64,000 bases of DNA from Bin5 sp965221145. Its GTDB lineage: Bacteria; Chloroflexota; Anaerolineae; Caldilineales; Caldilineaceae. A program made the position numbers and the translations under genes. Each line of letters opens with the position of its first letter. Position 1 is the first letter of the stretch. Shown piece by piece: positions 29,440 through 37,119 of this stretch. The notes below the pieces were generated by a model. That model was not told the origin of the DNA. It ran no database searches and saw only the letters and a program-made list of their open reading frames with translations. The stretch is taken from NCBI GenBank assembly GCA_965221145.1, contig OZ244877.1, positions 4,216,001 to 4,280,000 of the forward strand, written 5' to 3'.

Positions 29440-30361
29440 TGTCTTTACCTCTCTCCTATCGACGAGCTTTCCTGCATAGCGCATAATGTAGTGAACAATT
29501 CCATTTGATCCTGCCGATGGAGCGTTCGTCGATGGTGGAGACGGTTCAAGATCAAGACCCGCGCTGCGAATCAAGTCCCTCCGTGCCGGTTATGAAGTTG
29601 TCAGAAGATAAAGGGAGCGGAAGATAAGCCGCTTACATAATACGACGGGTGTGGCGCGTCCCGGCGATGACAATGAAGCCGGAGGAACGCCCGATAACTT
29701 AGAGAGGATGTGGATCGGGGTCGTACATCCACCTCGTCCGCGCGCGCGGCTGTTGCTGCCGGCGACCGTTTGCGCGCAATGACTGCCCGCTTACAAGCGC
29801 CCACGATAACACTGTCGAGACGATGTGCAATCATGCTGCTGTGGCCGCCTTCCTGAACTCTCAAAGCAATAAGAATAATAATGAGAACGAATTATTTCCC
29901 CTCCACGCGAGAGATGGGATCAAAATCGTAGATCGATTATGTCATCCCTGTCAATCTTCAGTTCCAAGTTCCGGACACCCGACTCGGACGTGTGCGCAGC
30001 CCGGATCTGAGCAACGATTCGCGCCAACAGATCGCCGTTTCCCAGAGTAACAGCCCTGGGGATCGTCAGAAATGCGTCGCCATTTCGCAGGGCTGCCGGT
30101 GCGTAAAAGTCGGCACAGGGGCACCAGCCCATCTAAATCGTAGACAGATCGTATAAATATCGTTGATCAGTGTTGCAGCAACTACTTTCGTCGATTGCGC
30201 GCGGCGGCAGCGCTCCTATCAGGCGATATTGAACCGTGCGCCGAAATCGTTTATCATCCTCACAGCAACTATCTGAACTGTGCTTGATTTGATTGCATGA
30301 TAGATTGCGATGAGGACGCTGCCGGCGGCGAGCGGCGCCATTCCGACAGGGGGAACCGATC
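29440..30361. other. 920-bp region upstream of SH3 protein 3
   Basis: Second copy of the leader seen at 26456-27336 (offset falling from about 2,984 to 2,940 because of small deletions), ending near 30260. No gene is seen. The rest contains the ribosome-binding site GGGGGA of the gene at 30362. Confidence 0.5.
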
Positions 30362-31273
30362 ATGGGCGATTGCAGATACTGCGGCAGATCCGCCGGCTTC
30401 CTGCGCAAAGAACATAAGGCGTGCGCGGCCGCGCACGCGCAAGGGCTGGACAGCATCCGAACGACCTGTGTGGAGGCCGCCCTGCACGGCGTGGACGTCA
30501 ACCTGCTGCCCACCAGGGTCCGTGCCATCGCCGCCTCCGCCTACATCGACGGTTCGGACGCGGCAGTCGCCGACAGTCTGGCGCAGGGCTGGGGCCATGC
30601 CGTCGCGGCCGCCATGGAGGATCACTTCCTCTCCAACGAGGAAAAACGGGCGCTCAATCGCTATCGCGCCCGCCACAGCCTCAGCGCCCGGCAGCTTGAC
30701 AGCAACGGTCATTTCACCCTTTTCAGGATGATGGCCCTGCTCAACGCCCTCAGCGAGCACAGCCTCGTGCCCCGCTTCGACCGCCGCGCCGTGCGCCTGC
30801 CCTTCAACCTTATGAAGAGCGAGGAGATGCTCTGGCTGTTCAACGGCGCAGACTACCTGGAACAGGTCACGCAGCGTGAGTTCCGAGGCGGCTCGGTGGG
30901 CGTCAGCTTCCGCGTCGCCAAAGGCGTCTACGTACGCCCCAGCACCTTCCGCGGCCGCTCCGTCGCCTCCACCTCGATGCAGCATACCGACTCCGGCACG
31001 CTCGGCATCACCACCAAACATATCTACTTCAAAGGCGACAGCAAGAGCTTCCGCGTCAGGCTGGAAAAGATCGTCTCCTTCGAGCCCTTCCAGGACGGGC
31101 TGGGCATCATGCGTGACACGGCCAGAGCCAAGCCGGAACTATTCAGAATGGGCGCAACCGACGCCTGGTTCCTGCTCAACATTATCGACGCCCTCATGAG
31201 CATCGACACGATCACCCTGCCCAAGGCCGGCGCCCCCACCCTGGACGACATCGTTGACCAGGATCTCGCCTGA
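30362..31273 (+). CDS. Hypothetical protein with N-terminal CxxC/HxxC zinc-ribbon-like knuckle and C-terminal PH-like domain
   Basis: 303 residues from MGDCRYCGRSAGFLRKEHKAC: C4, C7, H18 and C21 could hold one zinc. A helical middle follows (~25-150). From ~165, EMLWLFNGADYLEQVTQREFRGGSVGVSF and then GTLGITTKHIYFKGDSKSFRVRLEKIVSFEPFQDGLGI resemble the bacterial PH/GRAM-like 'short YvbH-type' fold, in which a strand pattern G-x-L-x-(I/V)-T follows. I do not recognise a named family for the whole protein. GGGGGA precedes the start. No operon partner is evident; the next gene begins 212 bp on. Confidence 0.75.
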   Translation: MGDCRYCGRSAGFLRKEHKACAAAHAQGLDSIRTTCVEAALHGVDVNLLPTRVRAIAASAYIDGSDAAVADSLAQGWGHAVAAAMEDHFLSNEEKRALNRYRARHSLSARQLDSNGHFTLFRMMALLNALSEHSLVPRFDRRAVRLPFNLMKSEEMLWLFNGADYLEQVTQREFRGGSVGVSFRVAKGVYVRPSTFRGRSVASTSMQHTDSGTLGITTKHIYFKGDSKSFRVRLEKIVSFEPFQDGLGIMRDTARAKPELFRMGATDAWFLLNIIDALMSIDTITLPKAGAPTLDDIVDQDLA

Positions 31274-31484
31274 CAGAGCCGACAGGCGCAAGGAGGCCGT
31301 GCAGATGGATAAACTGAATCTCTCCTTCGAATTTCAGCGCGCCCGTGCTATATTAACCCAGAACAGGAGCGAGCGAGATAAGGGCGCTTTCCCCATCTGC
31401 GGCCTAGCTCACAGGGGCACAGCGAAACAATGTCACAGCAGCCCCACCGCAGGGCAGACGTCCCGCAACAGGAGAACGACAACC

Positions 31485-31910
31485 ATGACCACATCCGACA
31501 CATACGATCATTTGGGGGAGCCTGAACCCGCCCTCATACGGGGCCGGCTCAAAGACGTTGATCTGAAGCAGGGGACGGCCAGACTCGATACCTTCATGGA
31601 TCACTCAGTCCCCTTACGGTTCGACACCGCCTTGGGGGAAGATATGCTCCGGCTGGAAACCAAACACGTCCGGGTGGATGGCCGGGGTTGGATCAGTGAC
31701 GAGGACGAATGGATCGTCATCAACATAGAGAAGATAATACTGTCGTCGTCCGAGGTGCGCACAGTCGAAGAGATTCTCAACGATCCCAACCCGAAACTCT
31801 TCGACCCCGACACGGTTGTTACGGCCAGGGAACCTTTCGATGTGGAGGAGTTCCTGCGCATCATCTATGAAGGCCGCGGGCGGACGTGGGGGAAATCATC
31901 GGATCGATAG
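31485..31910 (+). CDS. Hypothetical protein paired with PIN toxin (candidate antitoxin)
   Basis: 141 residues from MTTSDTYDHLGEPEPALIRGRLKDVDLKQGTARLDTF; AGGAGAA is the ribosome-binding site. The sequence is acidic with beta-rich segments (VPLRFDTALGEDMLRLETKHVRVDG) and a C-terminal helical stretch (REPFDVEEFLRIIYEGRGR). It overlaps the following PIN gene by 25 bp, the arrangement of toxin-antitoxin modules. It has no Phd, AbrB or RHH signature I can see, so its antitoxin role is inferred from position. The frame is open to 31254, but that stretch is not protein-like. Confidence 0.7.
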   Translation: MTTSDTYDHLGEPEPALIRGRLKDVDLKQGTARLDTFMDHSVPLRFDTALGEDMLRLETKHVRVDGRGWISDEDEWIVINIEKIILSSSEVRTVEEILNDPNPKLFDPDTVVTAREPFDVEEFLRIIYEGRGRTWGKSSDR

Positions 31911-32301
31911 TTCTGGATTCCAACATCGTTTCCTACATCTTCAACCGCAATCCCATCGCCCGTTACTATGTCGAACGACTGCGGGGCGCCCGACAGTACA
32001 TATCGTTCCAGACCCTCGAGGAAGCCTGGTACGGAGCGCGCATCACCGCAGCTGGGGCGCAAGCCGGAGACAGGACCTCTCAAGCCATCTCGAACGATAT
32101 GAGATCATCTGGCCTGACGCTGACCTGGTGGGGGCGTGCGCCCGCCTACGTGCCGAACGAAGGGCCGCCGGGCGTGAGTTGGGCATGGCAGACGCCTGGA
32201 TCGCCGCCACCGCCATCATGCTGAGTTGCCCGCTGGCCTCCCATGACGGTCATTTCGTGGGAATTCCCCATCTCCAACTGCTTAGGTCGCCGCTACCGTG
32301 A
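31886..32301 (+). pseudogene. Frameshifted PIN-domain toxin gene
   Basis: The first part (GTG at 31886) encodes GSIVLDSNIVSYIFNRNPIA then YISFQTLEEAWYGA, the start of a PIN domain with its first aspartate (LDSN) and the conserved glutamate. The C-terminal half lies in a different frame: SSHLERYEIIWPDADL, then LGMADAWIAATAIMLSCPLASHDGHF, including the conserved ADAWIAATA and DGHF motifs. The frame changes between about 32040 and 32060. It is either a true inactivating indel, a sequencing error or programmed frameshifting; no slippery heptamer is obvious. Confidence 0.8.
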
Positions 32302-32448
32302 TCACCCCCAACGAACACAACGACCTCACCCGCCAGCCGGTTTGCGTCCCGCCGCGTTACAGCGTATGATTGCGCTGAAAATCAAATGGTTTGGCAAGCG
32401 CGTCCCCAGCCTGTTTAGCCGCCGCCGAATGCCCAAACTGCTGGGATC

Positions 32449-32491
32449 AGCGGTGGCAATGGAGACTCGTCCGCCAAAATATATTTCAAAA
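32449..32491 (+). repeat. ~62-bp palindromic element, right-half copy
   Basis: Matches the loop and right arm of the element described at 49131 (GGTGGCAATGGAGACTCGT, then CCGCCAAAATATATTTCAAAA); the left arm is missing. Its last A-run leads directly into the AGGAG upstream of RNase PH. Confidence 0.7.
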
Positions 32492-32507
32492 GGAGCGCTG
32501 ACGACGC

Positions 32508-33245
32508 GTGGCTACGCCAAAACGGGCCGAGAATGAACTGCGCCCAGTCAAATTCGAACTCGACTATATCCTCCATCCCGAAGGCTCCGTCCTCATCAGC
32601 ATGGGCGGCACCAAAGTACTGTGCAACGCCACAGTGGAGGAGCGTCTGCCCCGCTGGCTGCACCGCTCCTCCCAGCGGCACGGCTGGGTGACGGCCGAAT
32701 ACGCCATGCTGCCGCGCAGCACGCACCAGCGCGTCGATCGCGAGACGCTGCGCCCCAAAGGACGCACCCAGGAGATCACGCGCCTGATCGGCCGCAGCCT
32801 GCGCGCGGCGGTCGACCTGCACAGACTGGGCGAGCGCCAGATCATCGTCGACTGCGATGTCATCCAGGCAGACGGCGGCACGCGCACAGCCGCCGTCACC
32901 GGCGGTTTCGTCGCCCTGGCCCTCGCCATCAAACGGCTGGAGCGCAAAAAACGGGCCAAACCGGGTACGCTCATCCGCCAGGTGGCCGCGGTCAGCGTCG
33001 GCATCCTCAACGGCAAGGCCTTTCTCGACCTCGACTATCAGATGGACCAGAACGCCGATGTCGATTTTAACGTTGTGATGACCGACGCCGGCCAGTTCGT
33101 CGAAGCGCAGGGCACAGCCGAAGGCGAACCGTTCAGCAAGGGCGCGTTCAACGCCATGCTGCTGCTGGCAGAGATGGGGATACAGGAGTTGCTGCAAATG
33201 CAGCGGGCCGCGCTTGCCGAGGCGGGATACGAAATCAGTGTTTAG
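32508..33245 (+). CDS. rph: Ribonuclease PH
   Basis: 245 residues, GTG start with AAAGGAG 12-17 bases upstream. It opens RAENELRPVKFELDYILHPEGSVLISMGGTKVLCNATVEE and contains RTQEITRLIGRSLRAAVDL and VDCDVIQADGGTRTAAVTGGFVALA, the phosphate- and metal-binding segments of RNase PH. The length matches the ~240-residue norm. The enzyme trims tRNA 3' ends by phosphorolysis in the cytoplasm. The gene is isolated; a copy of the ~62-bp palindrome lies in its leader, so its right arm may overlap the ribosome-binding region. Confidence 0.96.
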   Translation: MATPKRAENELRPVKFELDYILHPEGSVLISMGGTKVLCNATVEERLPRWLHRSSQRHGWVTAEYAMLPRSTHQRVDRETLRPKGRTQEITRLIGRSLRAAVDLHRLGERQIIVDCDVIQADGGTRTAAVTGGFVALALAIKRLERKKRAKPGTLIRQVAAVSVGILNGKAFLDLDYQMDQNADVDFNVVMTDAGQFVEAQGTAEGEPFSKGAFNAMLLLAEMGIQELLQMQRAALAEAGYEISV

Positions 33246-33270
33246 TGTTTAGTTTTAAGTTTTCAGTAAC
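33243..33270. repeat. Heptamer-phased repeat (NAGTNNN), four units
   Basis: TAGTGTT, TAGTTTT, AAGTTTT and CAGTAAC follow directly after the rph stop region. The 7-bp phasing with a shared AGT core matches copies elsewhere in the window. Confidence 0.6.
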
Positions 33271-33336
33271 CCCCTATTTCGAGATGGCTGTAGTTACCCA
33301 AAACTCGAAACTGAGAACTTTCAGGGGAACCGGGCA

Positions 33337-34401
33337 GTGAGTAAGAAAAGGAAACGAGTAACGTTACGCGATGTGGCGCGCCATGCGGGCGTATCGCCCA
33401 CCGCGGTTTCGTTCGCCTACAATGCCCCCCACCAGTTGAGCCACACCACCCGCGAACATATCCTCGACACCGCCGAGTCGCTCGGCTACCAGCCCCATCC
33501 CGTCGCGCGCACGCTGGCCACAGGCCGCACCAATTCAATCGGCCTGCTCGTGCCCACCAGCCTGAACTGGATGCTACACGATCCTCTCTTCACCCACTTC
33601 CTGGGCGAAGTCGGCGCCGCCTGTGACCGCGAAGAGAAGCGCATCCTGCTAGCGTCCATGCACGAGACATGGCAGCGCGACCCGCGCTCAAGCAACGAAG
33701 CGATGGCGCCCTTTACCTGGCTCGCCTCGATCGCGGCCGATGGCTTCCTCATGCTCAGCATCGACCGCGCCCATCCCCTGACCGAAGCGCTGCAACGCTC
33801 GCTGCGCCCGATCGTGCTGCTCGACAGCGCCGACAACCTGCAGGCGCCCACCTTCAACATCGACGATCGCGGCGGCGCCTACGCGGCCGCGCAACATCTG
33901 CTGGCAAAAGGGCATCGCCAGTTTGCCATCGCCACCATGACGCCGCGCCAGGATGGCGTCGTGATCCCCTCTATCGAACGCAGAGTGGAGGGTTTCTCAC
34001 AGGCAGTTGCCGAGGCCGGCCTGCCCCCAACCGCGGTGCAGATCGTCCACACCCGCGGCATCCTTTCCGCCGGCCACCAATCCTTCCAAAATATCTGGCA
34101 GTTGCGCCGACGCCCGACAGCCGTCTTCTGTGTAAGTGATGTGCGCGCGCTGGGGATCCTGAGCGGCGCGCGCAAAGCGGGGATCTCCGTACCGGACGAC
34201 CTGGCCGTTGTCGGCTTTGGCGACCTGCCCGACGCCAGCGTATCCAGCCCGCCCCTGACAACCGTCCACCGGGACATGGACAGCCAGCCGCAACTGGCGA
34301 TCCGCACCCTCTTCGAACTGATCAACGAACAGATCAGCGAAGCCGACCTGGACTCGCCCCACATCAGCGAAACCCAACTCGTCATCCGCGAGAGCAGTTG
34401 A
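33337..34401 (+). CDS. LacI-family transcriptional regulator
   Basis: 354 residues starting at GTG. The N-terminal HTH reads VTLRDVARHAGVSPTAVSFAYN (residues 8-29), then the hinge helix region SLGYQPHPVARTLATGRT. The periplasmic-binding-like effector domain runs from NSIGLLVPTS to the end, with VSDVRALGILSGARKAGISVPDDLAVVGFGDLP typical of LacI. These proteins bind palindromic operators and respond to sugars. No palindromic operator was located near a target. The gene is convergent with the DUF58 gene and shares a terminator. The sugar cluster starting at 37 kb is a plausible but unproven target. Confidence 0.93.
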   Translation: MSKKRKRVTLRDVARHAGVSPTAVSFAYNAPHQLSHTTREHILDTAESLGYQPHPVARTLATGRTNSIGLLVPTSLNWMLHDPLFTHFLGEVGAACDREEKRILLASMHETWQRDPRSSNEAMAPFTWLASIAADGFLMLSIDRAHPLTEALQRSLRPIVLLDSADNLQAPTFNIDDRGGAYAAAQHLLAKGHRQFAIATMTPRQDGVVIPSIERRVEGFSQAVAEAGLPPTAVQIVHTRGILSAGHQSFQNIWQLRRRPTAVFCVSDVRALGILSGARKAGISVPDDLAVVGFGDLPDASVSSPPLTTVHRDMDSQPQLAIRTLFELINEQISEADLDSPHISETQLVIRESS

Positions 34402-34404
34402 GCG

Positions 34405-34438
34405 CGCTAGTGCAGTTGAGTGCGCAACTGCACTAGCG
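34405..34438. terminator. Perfect 14-bp palindromic terminator between convergent genes
   Basis: CGCTAGTGCAGTTG (34405-34418) and CAACTGCACTAGCG (34425-34438) with a 6-nt loop. It lies 3 bp after the LacI stop codon and includes the last eight codons of the DUF58 gene on the other strand. No strong U-run, so it may work as a bidirectional structure. Confidence 0.6.
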
Positions 34439-35717
34439 TCCACTCACCATTCGAAGGGCGGCCCAGCACAGCGCCGATGTCATCCCCCCGCTGCACCTGG
34501 TAGGAAGGAATGTTCGACAGCGCCAACTCGTGGGACAACTCCTGGTAGGACTCCTGACCGCCGAATGTCGAGCCGTCCATCACAACCGCGACACTATGCA
34601 CCCCCCGCCGCCGGATCTCGCGCAGGGCGCGCACCCACGCCGGATCCGGGTCCGCGGTGACCGCCAGAATCATGTCATTGCGATTCAGCCGCACGCCTTC
34701 CGTCACCAGCAGTTGATCAAAGGACATGCGCCCCTCTGCCGATACGAGCGCCAGGGCCTCCAACATCTTACGCATCTGGCGCTCGCCGCGATCGATCTGC
34801 AACAGATAGCGCTGATTGCCGTGCAAGATCATCCCTACCGCCCGGTTACGCAACAGAAAGTAGCGGGCTATACTCGCTGTCGCCGTCACCGCGTACTCCA
34901 GCGTGCTGGGCGCCAACTCCAGCGCGTCAGGGCGTTTGCGGCCGCTGAGAGCAAAGACTCCGGCCTCCGGGCGGGACAGCTTCCACGGCAGGCTGCGCAG
35001 CGCGCCGCTGTGCAGATCGAGAAAGACCCAGATATCGGCTGACGGATCCAACTCGAACTCCTTGGTCATCAGCCGCCCGGTGCGCGCCGTCGTCAACCAG
35101 TGGATGCGGTTGAAACTGTCCCCCGGCGCATAATCACGGATGCCGGAGACATTGGTCGTCAGGTATTGGGCGCGGCGGCTGAGGGCTTCGCCGCCCGCCA
35201 GATCGGCGGCGGGAGGCTGAAAGGCGGCCAGATAGACAGTGGCCGGATAGACGATCAGATCGCTGGTCTGGCTCAACGTCTGGTCAATGGAAAAGAGGCC
35301 CAGCGGATCACCGCTGAACAGACGCATCGGCCCCAAGCGGTAGTAGCCGCGCTGCTGGCAGTAGGTTCGCACCTGCCAGCGATGACGGGAACGCCCTTTC
35401 AGATGGCTGAGCACGCGGCTGGCGCCATGGAAGGGCACCGTCGAGAAATCCCGCACCTCCAGCCACAACTTGGGCAGCCGCCCCTGATTGCGCACTTCGA
35501 AGCTCTCTTCAAAGTACTGCCCAACCTGGCTGCGCCGGGCGCGGGTATGCCGATTGATGCGAATGGCGCGCGTGCTGTTCCATGACCAGAGATAGCTGAG
35601 CGCCAGAATGCCGCTCAACAGATAGGCCAGATTGAACGCCAAGGCGCGCCCGCTATTCAGCGCAAAGACCCAGGAAGCAATCAGAGCGACAAGCAGAAAA
35701 AGGAGACGTGACGACAT
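34407..35717 (-). CDS. DUF58 domain protein
   Basis: 436 residues with two N-terminal membrane segments (LLFLLVALIASWVFAL and LAYLLSGILALSYLW). The DUF58 core GIRDYAPGDSFNRIHWLTTARTGRLMTKEFELD lies at about residues 190-225. It is followed by a von Willebrand A-like fold (IWVFLDLHSGALRSL). The gene pairs with the MoxR ATPase just upstream on the same strand (35796-36752), the usual MoxR-DUF58 module for AAA+-assisted maturation of membrane or metal-dependent proteins. Other module members (BatA/B, transglutaminase) are not adjacent. The last codons QLRTQLH* lie in a 14-bp palindrome shared with LacI termination. Confidence 0.9.
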   Translation of the reverse strand: MSSRLLFLLVALIASWVFALNSGRALAFNLAYLLSGILALSYLWSWNSTRAIRINRHTRARRSQVGQYFEESFEVRNQGRLPKLWLEVRDFSTVPFHGASRVLSHLKGRSRHRWQVRTYCQQRGYYRLGPMRLFSGDPLGLFSIDQTLSQTSDLIVYPATVYLAAFQPPAADLAGGEALSRRAQYLTTNVSGIRDYAPGDSFNRIHWLTTARTGRLMTKEFELDPSADIWVFLDLHSGALRSLPWKLSRPEAGVFALSGRKRPDALELAPSTLEYAVTATASIARYFLLRNRAVGMILHGNQRYLLQIDRGERQMRKMLEALALVSAEGRMSFDQLLVTEGVRLNRNDMILAVTADPDPAWVRALREIRRRGVHSVAVVMDGSTFGGQESYQELSHELALSNIPSYQVQRGDDIGAVLGRPSNGEWTLVQLRTQLH

Positions 35718-35725
35718 GAAAACCC

Positions 35726-35801
35726 CAGTATTCAGTAGTCAGTTTTCAGTTCTTAACAACGCCATACTTCCGACGCAGTGACTAAAAACTAAAAACTAAA
35801 A
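35726..35801. repeat. Heptamer-phased repeats between moxR and DUF58 genes
   Basis: CAGTATT, CAGTAGT, CAGTTTT and CAGTTCT (35726-35753), then ACTAAAA three times (35781-35801). Both runs keep the 7-bp phase but lie on opposite strands. Confidence 0.65.
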
Positions 35802-36752
35802 ACCAGATCTGACGCGGCTGCCCGGCACCGGTGTATGGGCAAGAGCGTCCTCAATCACCTGGGAGGCGTCCACATTTTTGATGCGCGCCGACGGGCTGAC
35901 GATCAGCCGGTGAGCAAGCGTCGCCTGCGCCAGCAGTTTCACATCATCCGGCAGCACATAATCCCGCCCATCGATCGCGGCCCAGGCCCGCGCCGCCCGG
36001 AAAAGCGCCAGGCTGCCGCGCGGACTTGCGCCCAGATATACGTCGGGATGATCGCGCGTCGTGGAAACAAGATCGACGATATACTCCTTCACGCTATCGT
36101 CCACATACATATCGCGCACTGCCTTCTGCGCCGTCGAGAGTTCGTCCACAGACACGGCCCTTTCCAGATTCTCGATCGGGTGTGTTTCCGCCTGCAATCC
36201 CAGAATATTGATCTCATGCGCTTTCAACGGATAGCCCAGCCGAATGCGCATCAGGAAGCGGTCCACCTGCGCCTCCGGCAGGGGGAAGGTGCCCTCATAT
36301 TCGATGGGATTCTGGGTCGCCAACACCATGAATGGCCGCGACATCTGATAGGTCGTGCCATCAACCGTAACCTGACGCTCCTCCATCGCCTCCAGAAGAG
36401 CGGATTGGGTCTTGGGCGTGGCCCGGTTGATCTCGTCCGACAGAACAATCTGCGCCATGATCGGGCCTGGCCGAAATTCAAACTCAAGCGTTTTCTGATT
36501 AAAGACGCTCACACCGGTAACATCGCTGGGCAGCATATCCGGCGTAAACTGAATGCGGCGAAAGCTGCTGCCGACGGTGCGGGCGATGGCCCGCGCCAGC
36601 ATCGTCTTGCCGACGCCGGGCACATCTTCAATCAGCAGATGACCCTCGCACAGCAGACCCACTACCGTCATGCGGATCTCCCGATCCTTGCCGATGATGA
36701 CCTGCTCAACGTTGGCAATGATGCGTTTGGCGACGTCTTGCACTTCTTGCAT
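35796..36752 (-). CDS. MoxR-type AAA+ ATPase
   Basis: 318 residues. Walker A EDVPGVGKT (42-50), Walker B IVLSDEINRA (102-111) and the sensor-like ATQNPIEYEGTFPLPEAQVDRFLMRI follow in the MoxR order. An AGGA box lies 8 bases before the ATG. MoxR ATPases act as chaperones for VWA-domain partners, consistent with the adjacent DUF58 gene 78 bp downstream on the same strand. The very short gap is filled with heptamer repeats. Confidence 0.95.
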   Translation of the reverse strand: MQEVQDVAKRIIANVEQVIIGKDREIRMTVVGLLCEGHLLIEDVPGVGKTMLARAIARTVGSSFRRIQFTPDMLPSDVTGVSVFNQKTLEFEFRPGPIMAQIVLSDEINRATPKTQSALLEAMEERQVTVDGTTYQMSRPFMVLATQNPIEYEGTFPLPEAQVDRFLMRIRLGYPLKAHEINILGLQAETHPIENLERAVSVDELSTAQKAVRDMYVDDSVKEYIVDLVSTTRDHPDVYLGASPRGSLALFRAARAWAAIDGRDYVLPDDVKLLAQATLAHRLIVSPSARIKNVDASQVIEDALAHTPVPGSRVRSGF

Positions 36753-36889
36753 GGGATTTTCCTCATGTCAGTGGTTCGCGGCGATTGACTCGTGGTCAGT
36801 GGAGTTCTCGCCACTCCGCAAGCGCCCTCTGCGCCATGCGCACGCTCTGCGCATCCTGTACAACAGGTAGATCTCTTGATTATGCCGCA

Positions 36890-36951
36890 TTTTGAAAAGA
36901 TTTTGTAATGGTGTTGGCAAAGGAGACTCGTCCACCAAAATATTTGTCAAA
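36890..36951 (+). repeat. ~62-bp palindromic element
   Basis: Left arm TTTTGAAAAGATTTTGTAAT, centre GGTGTTGGCAAAGGAGACTC, right arm CCACCAAAATATTTGTCAAA. A diverged copy of the element at 49131. Confidence 0.7.
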
Positions 36952-37080
36952 TCGGATGAACTATCAGGTCAAGTTTACAGCACTTGCAGACAGATGGACA
37001 ATCCATAACACAGGCGCATACGCCGCCCGCCCATTTTGCCCGCCGCCAAACTCGTGGTCAGTGTTCATCTTGTACGGGTC

Positions 37081-37101
37081 ACTAGCCACTAACCACTAAC
37101 C
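37081..37101. repeat. Heptamer-phased repeat before the TIM-barrel gene
   Basis: ACTAGCC followed by ACTAACC twice. It ends immediately before the TATAAT hexamer. Confidence 0.6.
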
Positions 37102-37105
37102 ACTG

Positions 37106-37111
37106 TATAAT
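37106..37111 (+). promoter_or_regulatory. -10-like TATAAT only 8 bp before the start codon
   Basis: If used, transcription would begin at about 37118-37120, giving a leaderless message for the CDS starting at 37120. No recognisable -35 or Shine-Dalgarno sequence is present. Confidence 0.35.
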
Positions 37112-37119
37112 GCCCTTTC

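Larger units (their letters stand above)
36753..37119. other. 367-bp divergent intergenic region
   Basis: Separates moxR (minus) from the TIM-barrel gene (plus). It holds heptamer-phased CAGTGGT-like runs (36771-36805), a copy of the ~62-bp palindrome (36890-36951), a second heptamer run (37081-37101) and a TATAAT hexamer (37106-37111). No gene is seen. Confidence 0.5.

Noticed and set aside
33243..33270. Intrinsic terminator of rph
   Set aside because: T-rich but without a GC stem; it is explained by the 7-bp phased repeat.
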